A stretch of DNA of 64,000 nucleotides from Comamonas sp. lk (GTDB taxonomy: Bacteria; Pseudomonadota; Gammaproteobacteria; Burkholderiales; Burkholderiaceae_C): contig NZ_UOOB01000001.1 of the NCBI RefSeq assembly GCF_900564145.1, positions 186,001 to 250,000 on the forward strand, written 5' to 3'. Position numbers and translations under genes: made by a program. Of this stretch, positions 51,956-61,459 are shown in pieces (position 1 is the first letter of the stretch; each line of letters starts with the position of its first letter). The notes under the pieces were generated by a model. That model was given only the letters and a program-made list of their open reading frames with translations, made no database searches and was not told the DNA's origin.

Positions 51956-52867
51956 CTAGCCCATGCGTCGGGTTGCCATCCAGCAGATCAGCGAGCCCAG
52001 CGTCACCAGGGCCACGCCCTGCCAGAAACTCCAGCCCGGCAGCACCTGCAGCAGCGCACTAGCCATGAGGGCCGAGAGCACGGGCGTGAAATACGAGGCG
52101 GCGGCCATGATGGCCAGCTTGCCGTGCTGGATTCCATGCTCCCAGCAGCTATAGCCCAGCGCCGTCAGAGCCCCGACCAGAAAGACCTGCACGCCCGTGA
52201 TCACAGACCAGTCCATGGTCTTGTCGACATCGAGCATCAGCCACTTGATCCAGAGCGCCAGTGCCGTCCACAAAACAAACAAGCCCACCGCGTTGAAGCC
52301 GCCGCCAAAACGTCGCGCCAGCAGGCTGTAGGCAGGCCATAGCAACGCCGCCGCAAACGCCATGCCATAAGCCACGGGATTGCCCTGCACATGAGACCAC
52401 ATGGAGCGCGCACTGAAGGCGTCTCCAGCCAGCACGCGCGCCAAGCCCCACAGGCATAGGGCCACGCCGGGCCATAGCCACCAGCGCGCGCTTTGCTGCT
52501 TGCACAACACGGCCAGCACAATGGTCAGACTGGGCCAAAGATAGTTGATCAGTCCTATCTCCATGGCCTGGGATCGGTCGTCTGCCAGGCCCACGGCCAC
52601 CGACAGACAGATTTCGTACACCACGAACAAAGCGCCGCAGCCCCAGAAATACACGGGATGCATGGAACGCCATTGCCTAGGCCCTTGAATACCACGCGTC
52701 AGCGCGATACACACGGCGGCCATCGAATAAAGACAGGCTGCGCCGCCTACGGCCCCCAGGGGTTCGGCAATGGCACGCATCAGCCCCACGGTACAACTCC
52801 AGCACAGCACCGCCAGCAAGCCTATGGCTGTGGCCCGGGTCTGGACACTTGAAGAGGAGGAATTCAT
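51956..52867 (-). CDS. YddG-like aromatic amino acid exporter, DMT family
   Basis: 303 residues from the ATG at 52867, ten membrane segments in two EamA-type halves. AIGLLAVLCWSCTVGLMR, then SVAVGLADDRSQAMEIGLINYLWPSL (here in short: GLINYLWPSLTI), FGGGFNAVGLFV and GALTALGYSCWEHGIQHGKL are typical of YddG. The family exports aromatic amino acids such as phenylalanine and paraquat-like compounds. It is convergent with recX (11 bp between stops). Confidence 0.88.
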   Translation of the reverse strand: MNSSSSSVQTRATAIGLLAVLCWSCTVGLMRAIAEPLGAVGGAACLYSMAAVCIALTRGIQGPRQWRSMHPVYFWGCGALFVVYEICLSVAVGLADDRSQAMEIGLINYLWPSLTIVLAVLCKQQSARWWLWPGVALCLWGLARVLAGDAFSARSMWSHVQGNPVAYGMAFAAALLWPAYSLLARRFGGGFNAVGLFVLWTALALWIKWLMLDVDKTMDWSVITGVQVFLVGALTALGYSCWEHGIQHGKLAIMAAASYFTPVLSALMASALLQVLPGWSFWQGVALVTLGSLICWMATRRMG

Positions 52868-52889
52868 GGCGGGATACTCTTGAATCAAT

Positions 52890-52918
52890 AGCTGCTTGCG
52901 CTTTGAGAATAAGCGCAA
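52890..52918 (+). repeat. Dispersed repeat copy
   Basis: AGCTGCTTGCGCTTTGAGAA then TAAGCGCAA; the arms TTGCGCTT/AAGCGCAA (52896-52903, 52911-52918) form an 8-bp stem. Confidence 0.65.
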
Positions 52919-53091
52919 AACCGTTATTTGACTGGATATTTTGACTGGCATGAGGAGTTGCTGAGCGGCCCGGACTGAGGCCCGCCGATAGACCTGACAA
53001 GACATCAGGGGCGTTTGCGGGCTCTACCATCCAAGCGCGGTGCGGGCCGTATAGTGCGCCCTCTTTCTTCGCCCCTTGCAGCGCAAACACC

Positions 53092-53493
53092 ATGAAATCC
53101 TCCATCCGTATCGTCGACGTGGATCGGCTCGAAACCTGGAGCAAATACAAAGCCGGCATGTGCGACAGCTGCGCCGCCAATTGCTGCACCATGCCGCTGG
53201 AAGTTCAGCTGCCGGATCTGGTGCGCCTCGAGCTGGTGGACCCGTTTGAAGTGGAAAACGTGGAGCCCAAGCTGATCGCCAAGCGCCTGCTAAAAGCCAA
53301 GCTGATAGACCACTACAACCCCAAGCACAATATCTTCACCATGGCGCGCCGCGCCGGCGGAGATTGCAATTTTCTCGACAAGAAGACCCGCCGATGCACG
53401 GTGTATGACAAGCGGCCGGAAACCTGCCGCCTGCACCCCAAGAAAGGCCCCAAGCCCGGCTTCTGCGCCTACGGGAACAGGGCGCTTTCCTGA
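53092..53493 (+). CDS. YkgJ-type cysteine cluster protein
   Basis: 133 residues. Metal-binding cysteines appear in MCDSCAANCCTMP (four) and in GGDCNFLDKKTRRCTVYDKRPETCRLHP (three, listed as C-x8-C-x10-C), with a last Cys in GFCAYG. The pattern is that of the CxxCxxCC family (YkgJ, PF03692) thought to bind zinc or an Fe-S cluster. Function unknown. The gene is convergent with the czcS-like gene. Confidence 0.85.
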   Translation: MKSSIRIVDVDRLETWSKYKAGMCDSCAANCCTMPLEVQLPDLVRLELVDPFEVENVEPKLIAKRLLKAKLIDHYNPKHNIFTMARRAGGDCNFLDKKTRRCTVYDKRPETCRLHPKKGPKPGFCAYGNRALS

Positions 53494-53499
53494 GCAGTA

Positions 53500-53516
53500 A
53501 AAGCCTCAGAGGCTTT
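53500..53516. terminator. Short hairpin between convergent genes
   Basis: AAAGCC and GGCTTT pair around TCAGA, overlapping the last base of the sensor-kinase stop. Weak terminator-like. Confidence 0.4.
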
Positions 53517-54916
53517 CAGGTCCGCGCCATGGCGGGCAACCAGATGCGCGCCTGCAATCCGGGTTGACGGTTGTGAAAACTGAGCTTGCCCCCGTGCAGC
53601 TGCACGATGGCCAGCACGCTGGCCAGACCCAGCCCATAGCCCTCTCTTTCGGAGTCGGCACGGAAGAAGCGGGTAGTCATTTTCTCCAGTGTTTTTTCGT
53701 CCACACCAGGGCCCTGGTCCTGCACGGTGATCTCCACGCCCGGCGCACCGCCTTCGCTGCCATGCTCGGCCGCCACACCGGCGTGCAAGCGCAAATCGGC
53801 ACCATGCTCGCTGCCCGGAGCCGAGCCGTATTTGATGGCGTTATCCACCAAGTTGGCCACGGCACTGGCGATCAGATCGGCATCGCCCAAGGCCATGGGT
53901 TCGCCATGCACATCGAGATGCAACACCCCTCCCGCATCCTCGACCAGAGGCTCGTAGAAATCCACCACATCCACCAGCAGGGCCTTGATATCCATGGGCG
54001 CAAAGTTCTGACGACTGGCACCACTTTCCACCTCGGCGATCTGCAGCAGTTTCTCAAACACAATGCCCAGTTCCGCCACTTCTTCGGCCACTTTTTCCAG
54101 CACCGCAGACTGATCGACCTGGCCCGCCTGCTGCGCATTTCTCAAACGCAACAGAATGCGGGTCAGCGGCGTTCTGAGGTTGTGCGCAATCGTGTTGGAG
54201 ACGTGACGTATGCCCTCCATCAGCTGCTCCAGCCGATCCAGCATGGTGTTGATGTCGCGGTTGAGCAAGGTGAACTCGTCATCGTTGCCCGTCACCGGAA
54301 TGCGCTGCCTCAAATCACCGGCAGCGACACGCGACATGGTGCTGCGAATGTCGGCGGCTCGCTCTTCCACCACGCGCCTGAAGATCAGCGCACCGATGAC
54401 GGCCATGATGCAGGCCGCAATCGCGGCCATCAGGCTGGCCTGGCCGAACAGCTCCTCCAGATTGCGCTGCACCTGCATATCACTGCCCACGGCCAGCAGA
54501 TTGCCATTGGAAAGTTCGGAGACAGCCACCCGGCCGACGATCAGGCGCCCGTTGCGCTTGACGGTCAGCTCGCGCACCCCCATGGCGGTCAGGCGACGTG
54601 GCGGAAACACCTGCGCATTGGCCATGATGGGCGTGCCCTCAGGGTCCATCAGAATCAAGATTTCCGTGTCGGTGTTCACGCCATCGAGCAGGGTCTGGCG
54701 AACTTCAGTCTCCAGCGCATCCTGGCCATATTTGGCCAGATGCTCGGTCAGGCGACGCAGATGGTTCTCGGCCTGTTTGTCGAACTTGATGCGCACCACG
54801 CCCACCGTCTGCACATAAAAAACCGACAGCACAATCGCCATGGTCAGCACCATGAGCGCGCCATAGCTGAGCGCCAACCTGAAGGCCAGGGAGCTCCACG
54901 GTTTGACGAGGCGCAT
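53516..54916 (-). CDS. Heavy-metal sensor histidine kinase (CzcS-like)
   Basis: 466 residues from the ATG at 54916, which overlaps the response-regulator stop by one base (TGATG). Two membrane segments (LSYGALMVLTMAIVLSVFYVQ region and MAAIAACIMAVIGALIF) flank a periplasmic sensor domain. HAMP and HisKA follow, with the H-box NTIAHNLRTPLTR, then HATPase motifs NLVDNAIKYG, DQGPGVDE and GYGLGLASVLAIV. The residue after the phospho-His is Asn rather than Asp or Glu. It is the last gene of the efflux operon and senses the exported metal, by context. Confidence 0.9.
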   Translation of the reverse strand: MRLVKPWSSLAFRLALSYGALMVLTMAIVLSVFYVQTVGVVRIKFDKQAENHLRRLTEHLAKYGQDALETEVRQTLLDGVNTDTEILILMDPEGTPIMANAQVFPPRRLTAMGVRELTVKRNGRLIVGRVAVSELSNGNLLAVGSDMQVQRNLEELFGQASLMAAIAACIMAVIGALIFRRVVEERAADIRSTMSRVAAGDLRQRIPVTGNDDEFTLLNRDINTMLDRLEQLMEGIRHVSNTIAHNLRTPLTRILLRLRNAQQAGQVDQSAVLEKVAEEVAELGIVFEKLLQIAEVESGASRQNFAPMDIKALLVDVVDFYEPLVEDAGGVLHLDVHGEPMALGDADLIASAVANLVDNAIKYGSAPGSEHGADLRLHAGVAAEHGSEGGAPGVEITVQDQGPGVDEKTLEKMTTRFFRADSEREGYGLGLASVLAIVQLHGGKLSFHNRQPGLQARIWLPAMART

Positions 54917-55620
54917 CAAACCACCTCGGGCAGTTCGTGGGGCTTGTCCGAAAGGCTGTAACCCACGCCACGAATGGTGTGAATGAGTGCCGGTTCAAAA
55001 CCTTTGTCCACCTTGCTGCGCAGACGGCTGATGTGCACGTCGATCACATTGGTTTGCGGATCAAAGCGATAGTCCCACACCGATTCCAGCAACATGGTTC
55101 GCGTGACGATCTGGTGGGCATGCTGCATGAGAAATGCCAGCAGCCTGAATTCGCGTGGCTGCAGCATCAGGGGCTGGCCTGCGCGCTCCGCACTTCGGCT
55201 GAGCAAATTGATGCGCAGGTCGGCCACCCGCATCTCGCGCGTAGGTGCCGGAATTTGCGCGCGGCGCACCAGAGCTTCCAGCCGTGCCGAAAGCTCGGAA
55301 AACGCAAACGGCTTGGTCAGGTAGTCATCACAGCCGGCCTTCAGCCCTCGCACTCTCTCATCGGTAGCAGACAGTGCACTGAGCACCAGGACAGGCGTCT
55401 GTTTTCCCATGGAGCGCAGCGTCTGCAGAATCTGCAGGCCGTCAAAGCCATTGGGCAGCATGCGATCGAGAATGATCACGTCCCAACTCTCGCCCACGGC
55501 CTGGGCAATGCCTTGCACCCCGTCGCCGCAAACGTTCACGTAAGCGCCTTGCTGGCGCAAGCCTTCAGCGATGTACCGCGCATTGAGCGCATCGTCTTCG
55601 ATGATGAGGTAGCGGTACAT
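54916..55620 (-). CDS. Heavy-metal response regulator (CzcR/CopR-like)
   Basis: 234 residues from the ATG at 55620; a longer open frame upstream overlaps the intergenic gap and lacks family match. The receiver has YLIIEDDAL, ILDRMLPN (Asp phosphoacceptor) and CDDYLTKPF. The winged-helix output has LQPREFRLLAFLMQHAHQ and NVIDVHISRLRSKVDKGF. It is OmpR-family, of the metal-resistance branch. It pairs with the sensor and is coded 138 bp after the outer-membrane component gene; it probably activates the efflux operon. Confidence 0.92.
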   Translation of the reverse strand: MYRYLIIEDDALNARYIAEGLRQQGAYVNVCGDGVQGIAQAVGESWDVIILDRMLPNGFDGLQILQTLRSMGKQTPVLVLSALSATDERVRGLKAGCDDYLTKPFAFSELSARLEALVRRAQIPAPTREMRVADLRINLLSRSAERAGQPLMLQPREFRLLAFLMQHAHQIVTRTMLLESVWDYRFDPQTNVIDVHISRLRSKVDKGFEPALIHTIRGVGYSLSDKPHELPEVV

Positions 55621-55758
55621 GCGATGTCTGTCGGTTGCCGGTTGCAAACAGACACTATACGGGGATGCAGCCGCATCCGCAGCGCAAGTAAATGTGATGG
55701 AGGATGCGGGTGGATCGGCAGGTTCTGGCAGTTCCACGCAAACCTCCCCTCTGGCCAA

Positions 55759-57039
55759 TCAAGGCCGCACTTGCGGCAGATCGCCGCTGGCCACACGCAC
55801 TTCCCACTCAGCGTCCAGCATGTCCTTGACCAACTCCAGGTGCTCCAGGCGGTGCTCGGTAATCGATGCCAGGGCATCCACCAGCTCCAGAATGGTGCCC
55901 TTGCCCAGCTTGTAGCCGTCCTGCGCCATCTGGTGCAGGGGCGAAATCTGGGCCAGTCCCACTTTTTCATAGTCCAGCACCGCGCTGCGACGGATACGCA
56001 GCTGCTCCAGCGCACGCTGCAGCTCGGACTGCGCAGCCAGCAAGGCGGCATCGCGCCGCAGCTCCGCCTGATCCGCCTCCACCTTGGCGCGGTCTATGAC
56101 GCCTTTTTTGCGATCAAACAGCGGAATTTCCACCTGGATGCCGACTTGATTGAAGCTGCCATCGAGGCTGTTGCGTATGCGGGCCACACCGACTGTGGGC
56201 GTGGGCAAGGCCTCGCGCTCTTCCAGCCGGATTTTCTGTCTGGCCTGATCCAGCGCCGCCTGCGCCGCGCGCACCATGGGCAAACGCGTCTGCGCCTGAT
56301 CCCACAAGCTGCCATACGCGGCTGGCGCATGGGTGGCATCGGCCTTCAGACTGCCCACCACGCGGGCCTGCCACTGGGGCAGATCGGCCAGCGCAGCCAC
56401 GCGCGATGCAGAGTCTCGCAGCGCCGCCTGTGCCTTGCTTACCTGCATGGACATCTGGGCTTGCTGCAGGCTCAGACGCGCCCCGTCATAGCGGCTGCGC
56501 GTTCCGGCTTCAATCTGCCCTGTGACGATGAAGGCCGCTTTGTTCAGCTCTTCCTGCGCATGCTGCCATACCGCCAACCGCTGCTGGGCCACCAGCAGCT
56601 CGTTGAACACATGGGCGGCATCGTTCATGCTGCCGGCAGCAGCCAGATCGACATTGGCGGCGGCCGTCACCTCGCCCTTGCGCGCGTTTTCGATGCGCAT
56701 GCCGCGCTGGCCAAAAATGGGCAAGGGCTGCTCCACACCCCATTCACGCTCGCCACGCTTGTTGCTGTAGTGCACGGAGGGGTTGGGGAAAGCCGATGCC
56801 GTGCGACTGTCGGCCTTGGCCAGATCAAGCTGCAGGCGGTCTGCAGCCAGGCCACGCTGGTTTTGCACCACCAGGCGCAGATATTCTTCCAGACTGACGG
56901 CCTGTGCCGGAGCCGCCACACCGCTTGCTGCAGGCAATGCCGACAATGCAGAGGGCTGAGCCTGGCTCCAGACCGCGCCGGAGAATGACGCAGCCACCAG
57001 TCCCATGGTCAGCCATTTATTCATTTTGTGCGCTTTCAT
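55759..57039 (-). CDS. TolC-family outer membrane efflux protein (CzcC-like)
   Basis: 426 residues, signal peptide at the N-terminus. The ATG at 57039 has AGGAAG 6 bases upstream; the gene overlaps the end of the pump gene by 23 bp. The two long alpha-barrel repeats are visible (VSLEEYLRLVVQNQRGLAAD to LAVWQHAQEELNKAA, and QTRLPMVRAAQAALDQARQK to LEHLELVKDMLDAEW), with LPIFGQRG and VEIPLFDRKKG marking the beta-strands. It forms the outer-membrane channel of the tripartite pump. Confidence 0.92.
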   Translation of the reverse strand: MKAHKMNKWLTMGLVAASFSGAVWSQAQPSALSALPAASGVAAPAQAVSLEEYLRLVVQNQRGLAADRLQLDLAKADSRTASAFPNPSVHYSNKRGEREWGVEQPLPIFGQRGMRIENARKGEVTAAANVDLAAAGSMNDAAHVFNELLVAQQRLAVWQHAQEELNKAAFIVTGQIEAGTRSRYDGARLSLQQAQMSMQVSKAQAALRDSASRVAALADLPQWQARVVGSLKADATHAPAAYGSLWDQAQTRLPMVRAAQAALDQARQKIRLEEREALPTPTVGVARIRNSLDGSFNQVGIQVEIPLFDRKKGVIDRAKVEADQAELRRDAALLAAQSELQRALEQLRIRRSAVLDYEKVGLAQISPLHQMAQDGYKLGKGTILELVDALASITEHRLEHLELVKDMLDAEWEVRVASGDLPQVRP

Positions 57040-60000
57040 CGCGTTCTTCCTGCGTCATCATGTTCTTGGGACCCAGCAGGGCATACAGCACCGGCAGCAG
57101 CACCAGCGCCACCAGAGGCAAAATCACCATGCCGCCGACAATCACCGAGGCAAATGGGCGCTGTGTCTCGCTGCCAACGCCCGTGGACAAGGCCATGGGC
57201 AGCAGGCCCAGCAGCGCCAGCAAAGCCACCAAGATGATGGAGCGCATGCGCTCTGCCGTGCCCTCGACCAAGGCCTGCATCATGGGCATGCCCTGGCGGC
57301 GAAATTCCTCCACGGAAGAAATCACCAGCAGCCCCGCCAGAGCCACCTGGCCCAGCAGCGCAATAAAGCCAATCGCCGCGCTGATGGACAGCTCGATATG
57401 CGCCAGATGCAAGGCCGCAATACCGCCCACCATGGTGAAAGGCGCGCACAGCAAGATGATGCCGGCGCTACGCGCCTGCCCCAGCGCACCGAACAGTAGG
57501 GCATAAACAATGAGCAGAGACAGGGGCACCACGATCTTCAGGCGCGAAGCCGCCCGTTGCTGGTTTTCCCACTCGCCACCCCAGATGGCCTGGTAGCCGT
57601 CAGGCAGCTTTACATGCTCCTTGAAGGTGGCCAGCGTGTCCTTGACCACCGAGCCTATATCGCGCCCTTCCACGTTGAATTTGAGCGCCATGTAGCGCGC
57701 ATTGCCTTCACGGAAAATGGAGGAGTTGCCGATCTTGATGCTGACCGCACCTACCGAATGCAGGGGCACGGAGCCGCCATCGGGCAAAGGAATGGCGATG
57801 TTGCGAATGCGCTCTTCATCCATGCGGTCCACATAAGGCAGACGCACACGCACCGGCACGGGGAACTCGCCCTCCCACAGCGTGGTGGCTACATTGCCGG
57901 CCAGGGCCACTTCCAGCGTCTTTTGCGCCGTCTCCATGGCAATGCCCTGGCGTGCCAGAGCCTGGCGATCAAACTCCACATGCACCTGAGGCGCGGGCGC
58001 ATCACGGTACAGATCCAGGTCCACCACACCTTCAATGGGTTTGACCAGAGATACCGTCTGCTTGAGTATGGAGCGCAGCGTAGGAATGTCGGGGCCGAAC
58101 AGCTTCAAAACCACCTGACCACGCGCACCGGAAGTGGACTCTTCCACGCTATCGCGAATCGGCTGGGCGAAGTTGAATGCCACACCGGGAATTTCACCCA
58201 GAGTCGCCCGCATTTCCTCGATCAAAGCCGGCTTGTTCAGCCCTTTGCGCCATTCGCCATGGGGCTTGAGTCGCACCAGGGCCTTGGCAAGATTCAGGGT
58301 TTCGTTATCGGTGCCCGATTCGGGTCGCCCCTGCTCCGTGGTGACCGTGATCACTTCGGGAAAGACTTTGAGCCGCATGCGCACTTCGCGCAGCACTTCC
58401 TGGCCTTTTTCCAGAGAGATGGAGGCCGGCATCTGCACCAGCACATAGGCATCGCCTTCATCGAGCTCCGGCAGGAATTCGGTACCCAGCCATTTGGCCG
58501 AAACACCGGCCACCACCAGCACGCTGACAAAGGTGATCAACACCATGGAGCGGCGGCTGGCCGCAGACAGCACCTTGCCTATCCAATGCTGGTAGCCATG
58601 CTGCATGCGGTCGAACACCTTGGGCTCATCCACGATCACATGCTGCGGCTTGAGAAACAGCGCGCACAAAGCGGGCACCAGACCCATAGCAAATACCAGC
58701 GCGCCCAACAGCGCGAAGCTATAGGTCATGGCCAAGGGACGGAAGATGCGGCCTTCGATGCTTTGCAGCGAGAAAACCGGAATCAGCGCGGCAATCACGA
58801 TCGCCATGGCAAACAGCGTGGGCTTGGCCACGGCGACTGCCGAATCCACGATGATGTGGCGCATGTCGTTGGCAGTCTGCGGCCTGCGATGGCGAGCATT
58901 GCGGATGATGTTCTCGGCCAGCACCACAGCGCCATCGACCATGATGCCGAAGTCAATCGCGCCCATAGAGATCAGGTTCGCCGGCATGCCCAGCCAGTGC
59001 AGGCCGATGAAGGCCACCAGCAAGGACAGCGGAATGACGGTGGCCACAATCAGCGAGCCGCGCAGACTGCGCAGAAACAGCCACAGCAGCGCCACGATCA
59101 GCGTGGCACCAAACAGCAGATTGTGCTGCACCGTCTTGAGGGTATGGCCCACCAGATCCGAACGGTCATAGTTGGTCACCATCTGCATGCCGTCGGGCAA
59201 GCCACCCTGGTTGAGCTCTTCCACCTTGGCGTGGATATCGTCCAGCACCAGCGAGGGATTGGCACCGCGCTTGAGCAGCACAATGCCTTGCACCACATCG
59301 TTCTGGTCATCCATGCCCACCGAGCCCTGGCGCGGTGTATGCGACTGCGAGACACGGGCCACGTCGCCAATCGTGACGGGCGCGCTGCCACGCATGGCCA
59401 CCACGACTTCCTGAATTTCCTGCGGCGTGCGCAGCAAGCCAATGCCGCGAATGATCAGCGACTGCTCGCCGCGGCGCATGAGTCCGCCACCGACGTTGCG
59501 GTTGGACTTGGACAAGGCATTGCTCACATCATCCAGAGACAGGCCCAGGCTGTAGAGCTTGTCGGGGTCCACTTCCACATGGAATTCCTTGACGAAGCCG
59601 CCAATGCTCACCACATCGGCCACGCCCTGCACCTGCTTCAAGACCCGCACCACATGCCATTCCTGCTCGGTACGCAACTGCGCCAGCGTGTGCTTGTCGC
59701 TTTGCAAACGGTAGTAGAAGATCTTGCCCAGCGGCGTGTAATCGGGCGCCATTTCAGGCGTCACACCGTCCGGCAGATTGGCTTGCGGCAGCCGCTGAGA
59801 AACTTCGGCACGGGCGTTGAAGCTATTGGCCTCGTCGTTGAAGACCAAGTTGACCATGGCCAGACCAAAGTAACTCTCCGAACGCAGCGAAACCAGTCCC
59901 GGCGTGCCGTTGAGTTCGCGCTCCAGCGGCTGGGTGATCTGGCGCTCGACTTCCTCCGGGGCCAGACCCGGCGCCTGGGCAATCACGCCGACCTGCACAT

Positions 60001-60130
60001 TGGTCACATCGGGGTAGGCCTCGATGGCGGTTTGCAGATAGGAGTACACGCCATAAATGGCAATGGCCAGGGTGGCACAAACAGCCAGCAGGCGTCGATG
60101 AACGACAAACGAAATGAATGAACGCAGCAT
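57017..60130 (-). CDS. Heavy-metal RND efflux pump (CzcA-like)
   Basis: 1037 residues, 12 membrane segments and two large periplasmic loops. TM4 carries DFGIMVDGAVVLAEN with Asp393, Asp399 and Glu406 at exactly the spacing of the proton-relay residues D402/D408/E415 of CzcA. This is the divalent-cation branch (Co, Zn, Cd, Ni), not the Cu/Ag CusA branch, whose TM4 lacks this DFGxxVDG pattern. IRNIAIPLPDGGSVPLHSVG and NVGGGLMRRGEQS are other family stretches. It drives export with the proton gradient. The exact metal is not certain. Confidence 0.93.
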   Translation of the reverse strand: MLRSFISFVVHRRLLAVCATLAIAIYGVYSYLQTAIEAYPDVTNVQVGVIAQAPGLAPEEVERQITQPLERELNGTPGLVSLRSESYFGLAMVNLVFNDEANSFNARAEVSQRLPQANLPDGVTPEMAPDYTPLGKIFYYRLQSDKHTLAQLRTEQEWHVVRVLKQVQGVADVVSIGGFVKEFHVEVDPDKLYSLGLSLDDVSNALSKSNRNVGGGLMRRGEQSLIIRGIGLLRTPQEIQEVVVAMRGSAPVTIGDVARVSQSHTPRQGSVGMDDQNDVVQGIVLLKRGANPSLVLDDIHAKVEELNQGGLPDGMQMVTNYDRSDLVGHTLKTVQHNLLFGATLIVALLWLFLRSLRGSLIVATVIPLSLLVAFIGLHWLGMPANLISMGAIDFGIMVDGAVVLAENIIRNARHRRPQTANDMRHIIVDSAVAVAKPTLFAMAIVIAALIPVFSLQSIEGRIFRPLAMTYSFALLGALVFAMGLVPALCALFLKPQHVIVDEPKVFDRMQHGYQHWIGKVLSAASRRSMVLITFVSVLVVAGVSAKWLGTEFLPELDEGDAYVLVQMPASISLEKGQEVLREVRMRLKVFPEVITVTTEQGRPESGTDNETLNLAKALVRLKPHGEWRKGLNKPALIEEMRATLGEIPGVAFNFAQPIRDSVEESTSGARGQVVLKLFGPDIPTLRSILKQTVSLVKPIEGVVDLDLYRDAPAPQVHVEFDRQALARQGIAMETAQKTLEVALAGNVATTLWEGEFPVPVRVRLPYVDRMDEERIRNIAIPLPDGGSVPLHSVGAVSIKIGNSSIFREGNARYMALKFNVEGRDIGSVVKDTLATFKEHVKLPDGYQAIWGGEWENQQRAASRLKIVVPLSLLIVYALLFGALGQARSAGIILLCAPFTMVGGIAALHLAHIELSISAAIGFIALLGQVALAGLLVISSVEEFRRQGMPMMQALVEGTAERMRSIILVALLALLGLLPMALSTGVGSETQRPFASVIVGGMVILPLVALVLLPVLYALLGPKNMMTQEERDESAQNE

Positions 60131-60151
60131 GTGTGAAAACTCCTGCCGCGA

Positions 60152-61315
60152 TTACAGCAACTGCGCCGCAGCGCCATCCAGCAGCAGACCGCCACGCACC
60201 ACAATTTTCTCGCCCACCTTGAGGCCGGAGATCACAGGCACCATGCCCCGAAATGGACGACCCAGGTTGACCGTTCGGGCCTCGAATCGGTTGCCGTCGA
60301 GCTGCACAAACACCACGCTGCGGCTTTCGTCCTTGATCAGCACCGCCGAGACGGGAATCAGCATCTCATGCTGATTGGACAGTTGCACGCCCACACGGGC
60401 CTGCATGCCGGGGCGCAATGCGGAGTTCTGCTCGCTCAGCTCCACCACCACGGCGGCACGGCGGGATTCCTTGTCCAGCGTGGCCCCCAGGTGGCGCACG
60501 GTTCCTTTGATCGGCTTGGGCAACTGTGGTATTTCCACCGTCACCGAACTGCCCAGGCGAATGCCGGGCAGGTCTGTTTCAAACACTTCGGCCACCACGT
60601 TCATGGACTGAGGATCGCCCACCATGAACAGCGCGGAACCGGGCTCTACCGAGGAGCCTACGATGGCTTTTCGCTCCGCGACAATGCCAGCACGAGGAGC
60701 ACGCAGATCAATGCGATCAGCACCACCGGAGCCCAGCAATGCAGCTGTACCCTGCGCGCGAGAAAGCTCTTGTGATGTCTCGCGCAGCTTGGCCTGCGCA
60801 GCACGCAGATCCACTTCCACACCCACCCCTTTGTCGACCATGTTTTGCTGGCGCTGGGATTCGACCACCGCCACATCGTGCGCGGTCTTGGCTGCGGCCA
60901 CTTCATAGCGTGTGCGCAGCGCATCAGGGCTGACCAGGGTGGCCAGCACATCGCCGGCCTTGACCATATCTCCCACGTGCGCATTGACGCTGACCACACG
61001 TGCCGTCACGGGAACGGAAACCGAGGCCACGCGATCTTCCGCAAAAGCCACATGTGCCGGAGCCCAGGCCGTTTGCGCTCCGGTGGGATCGGCCACCACG
61101 GCAATCTCCAGCATCTTCATGGACTCGGGCCTGACTTGCAGCACGCCCTTGGGCAGGGCGGCTGCAGGCTTGGGCGAGTCTTCCTTGGCATTCGATGAAT
61201 CACAAGCTGCAAGCAGAGCGGCAACCGCCATGGCCGCCACACCGATTGCCAATCTGAACTGAGCGCGCTCCGGCATATGCGCAGCTCGTGCAAATGCTGC
61301 AAGGCTTTTCTTCAT
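60152..61315 (-). CDS. RND periplasmic adaptor (CzcB-like membrane fusion protein)
   Basis: 387 residues. The signal peptide ends in a lipobox-like LLAAC, so it may be lipid-anchored. The lipoyl/barrel-sandwich halves are VTARVVSVNAHVGDMVKAGDVLATLV and IDLRAPRAGIVAERKAIVGSSVEPG (key stretches VGDMVKAGDVL and RAPRAGIV), with an alpha-hairpin between them (LRAAQAKLRETSQELSR). Beta-barrel and membrane-proximal domains follow. It is the first gene of the operon (B-A-C-R-S). It has no His-rich metal-binding N-terminus. Confidence 0.92.
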   Translation of the reverse strand: MKKSLAAFARAAHMPERAQFRLAIGVAAMAVAALLAACDSSNAKEDSPKPAAALPKGVLQVRPESMKMLEIAVVADPTGAQTAWAPAHVAFAEDRVASVSVPVTARVVSVNAHVGDMVKAGDVLATLVSPDALRTRYEVAAAKTAHDVAVVESQRQQNMVDKGVGVEVDLRAAQAKLRETSQELSRAQGTAALLGSGGADRIDLRAPRAGIVAERKAIVGSSVEPGSALFMVGDPQSMNVVAEVFETDLPGIRLGSSVTVEIPQLPKPIKGTVRHLGATLDKESRRAAVVVELSEQNSALRPGMQARVGVQLSNQHEMLIPVSAVLIKDESRSVVFVQLDGNRFEARTVNLGRPFRGMVPVISGLKVGEKIVVRGGLLLDGAAAQLL

Positions 61316-61422
61316 CTCTTGACCCTTTGTTCTGACTTGAAAGTGAAGCGCTGCATGGCTAGGCGCTCACCACTCCGTGATGGCAGAAATCCTAAAAAAC
61401 CGGCACTCATGTGTGGGTGACG

Positions 61423-61459
61423 CCTTGATTACCGTTTGGTAAGCGCTTTGCCCATCAAG
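61423..61459. promoter_or_regulatory. Nested inverted repeat upstream of efflux operon
   Basis: Inner TTACC/GGTAA (61429-61433, 61438-61442) lies inside outer CTTGAT/ATCAAG, about 110 bp before the adaptor gene start. It is a candidate binding site for the operon's response regulator. Confidence 0.4.

Noticed and set aside
57557..60121. 854-codon plus-strand open frame opposite the CzcA-like gene
   Set aside because: A His/Gln-rich antisense shadow of an unmistakable RND pump gene.
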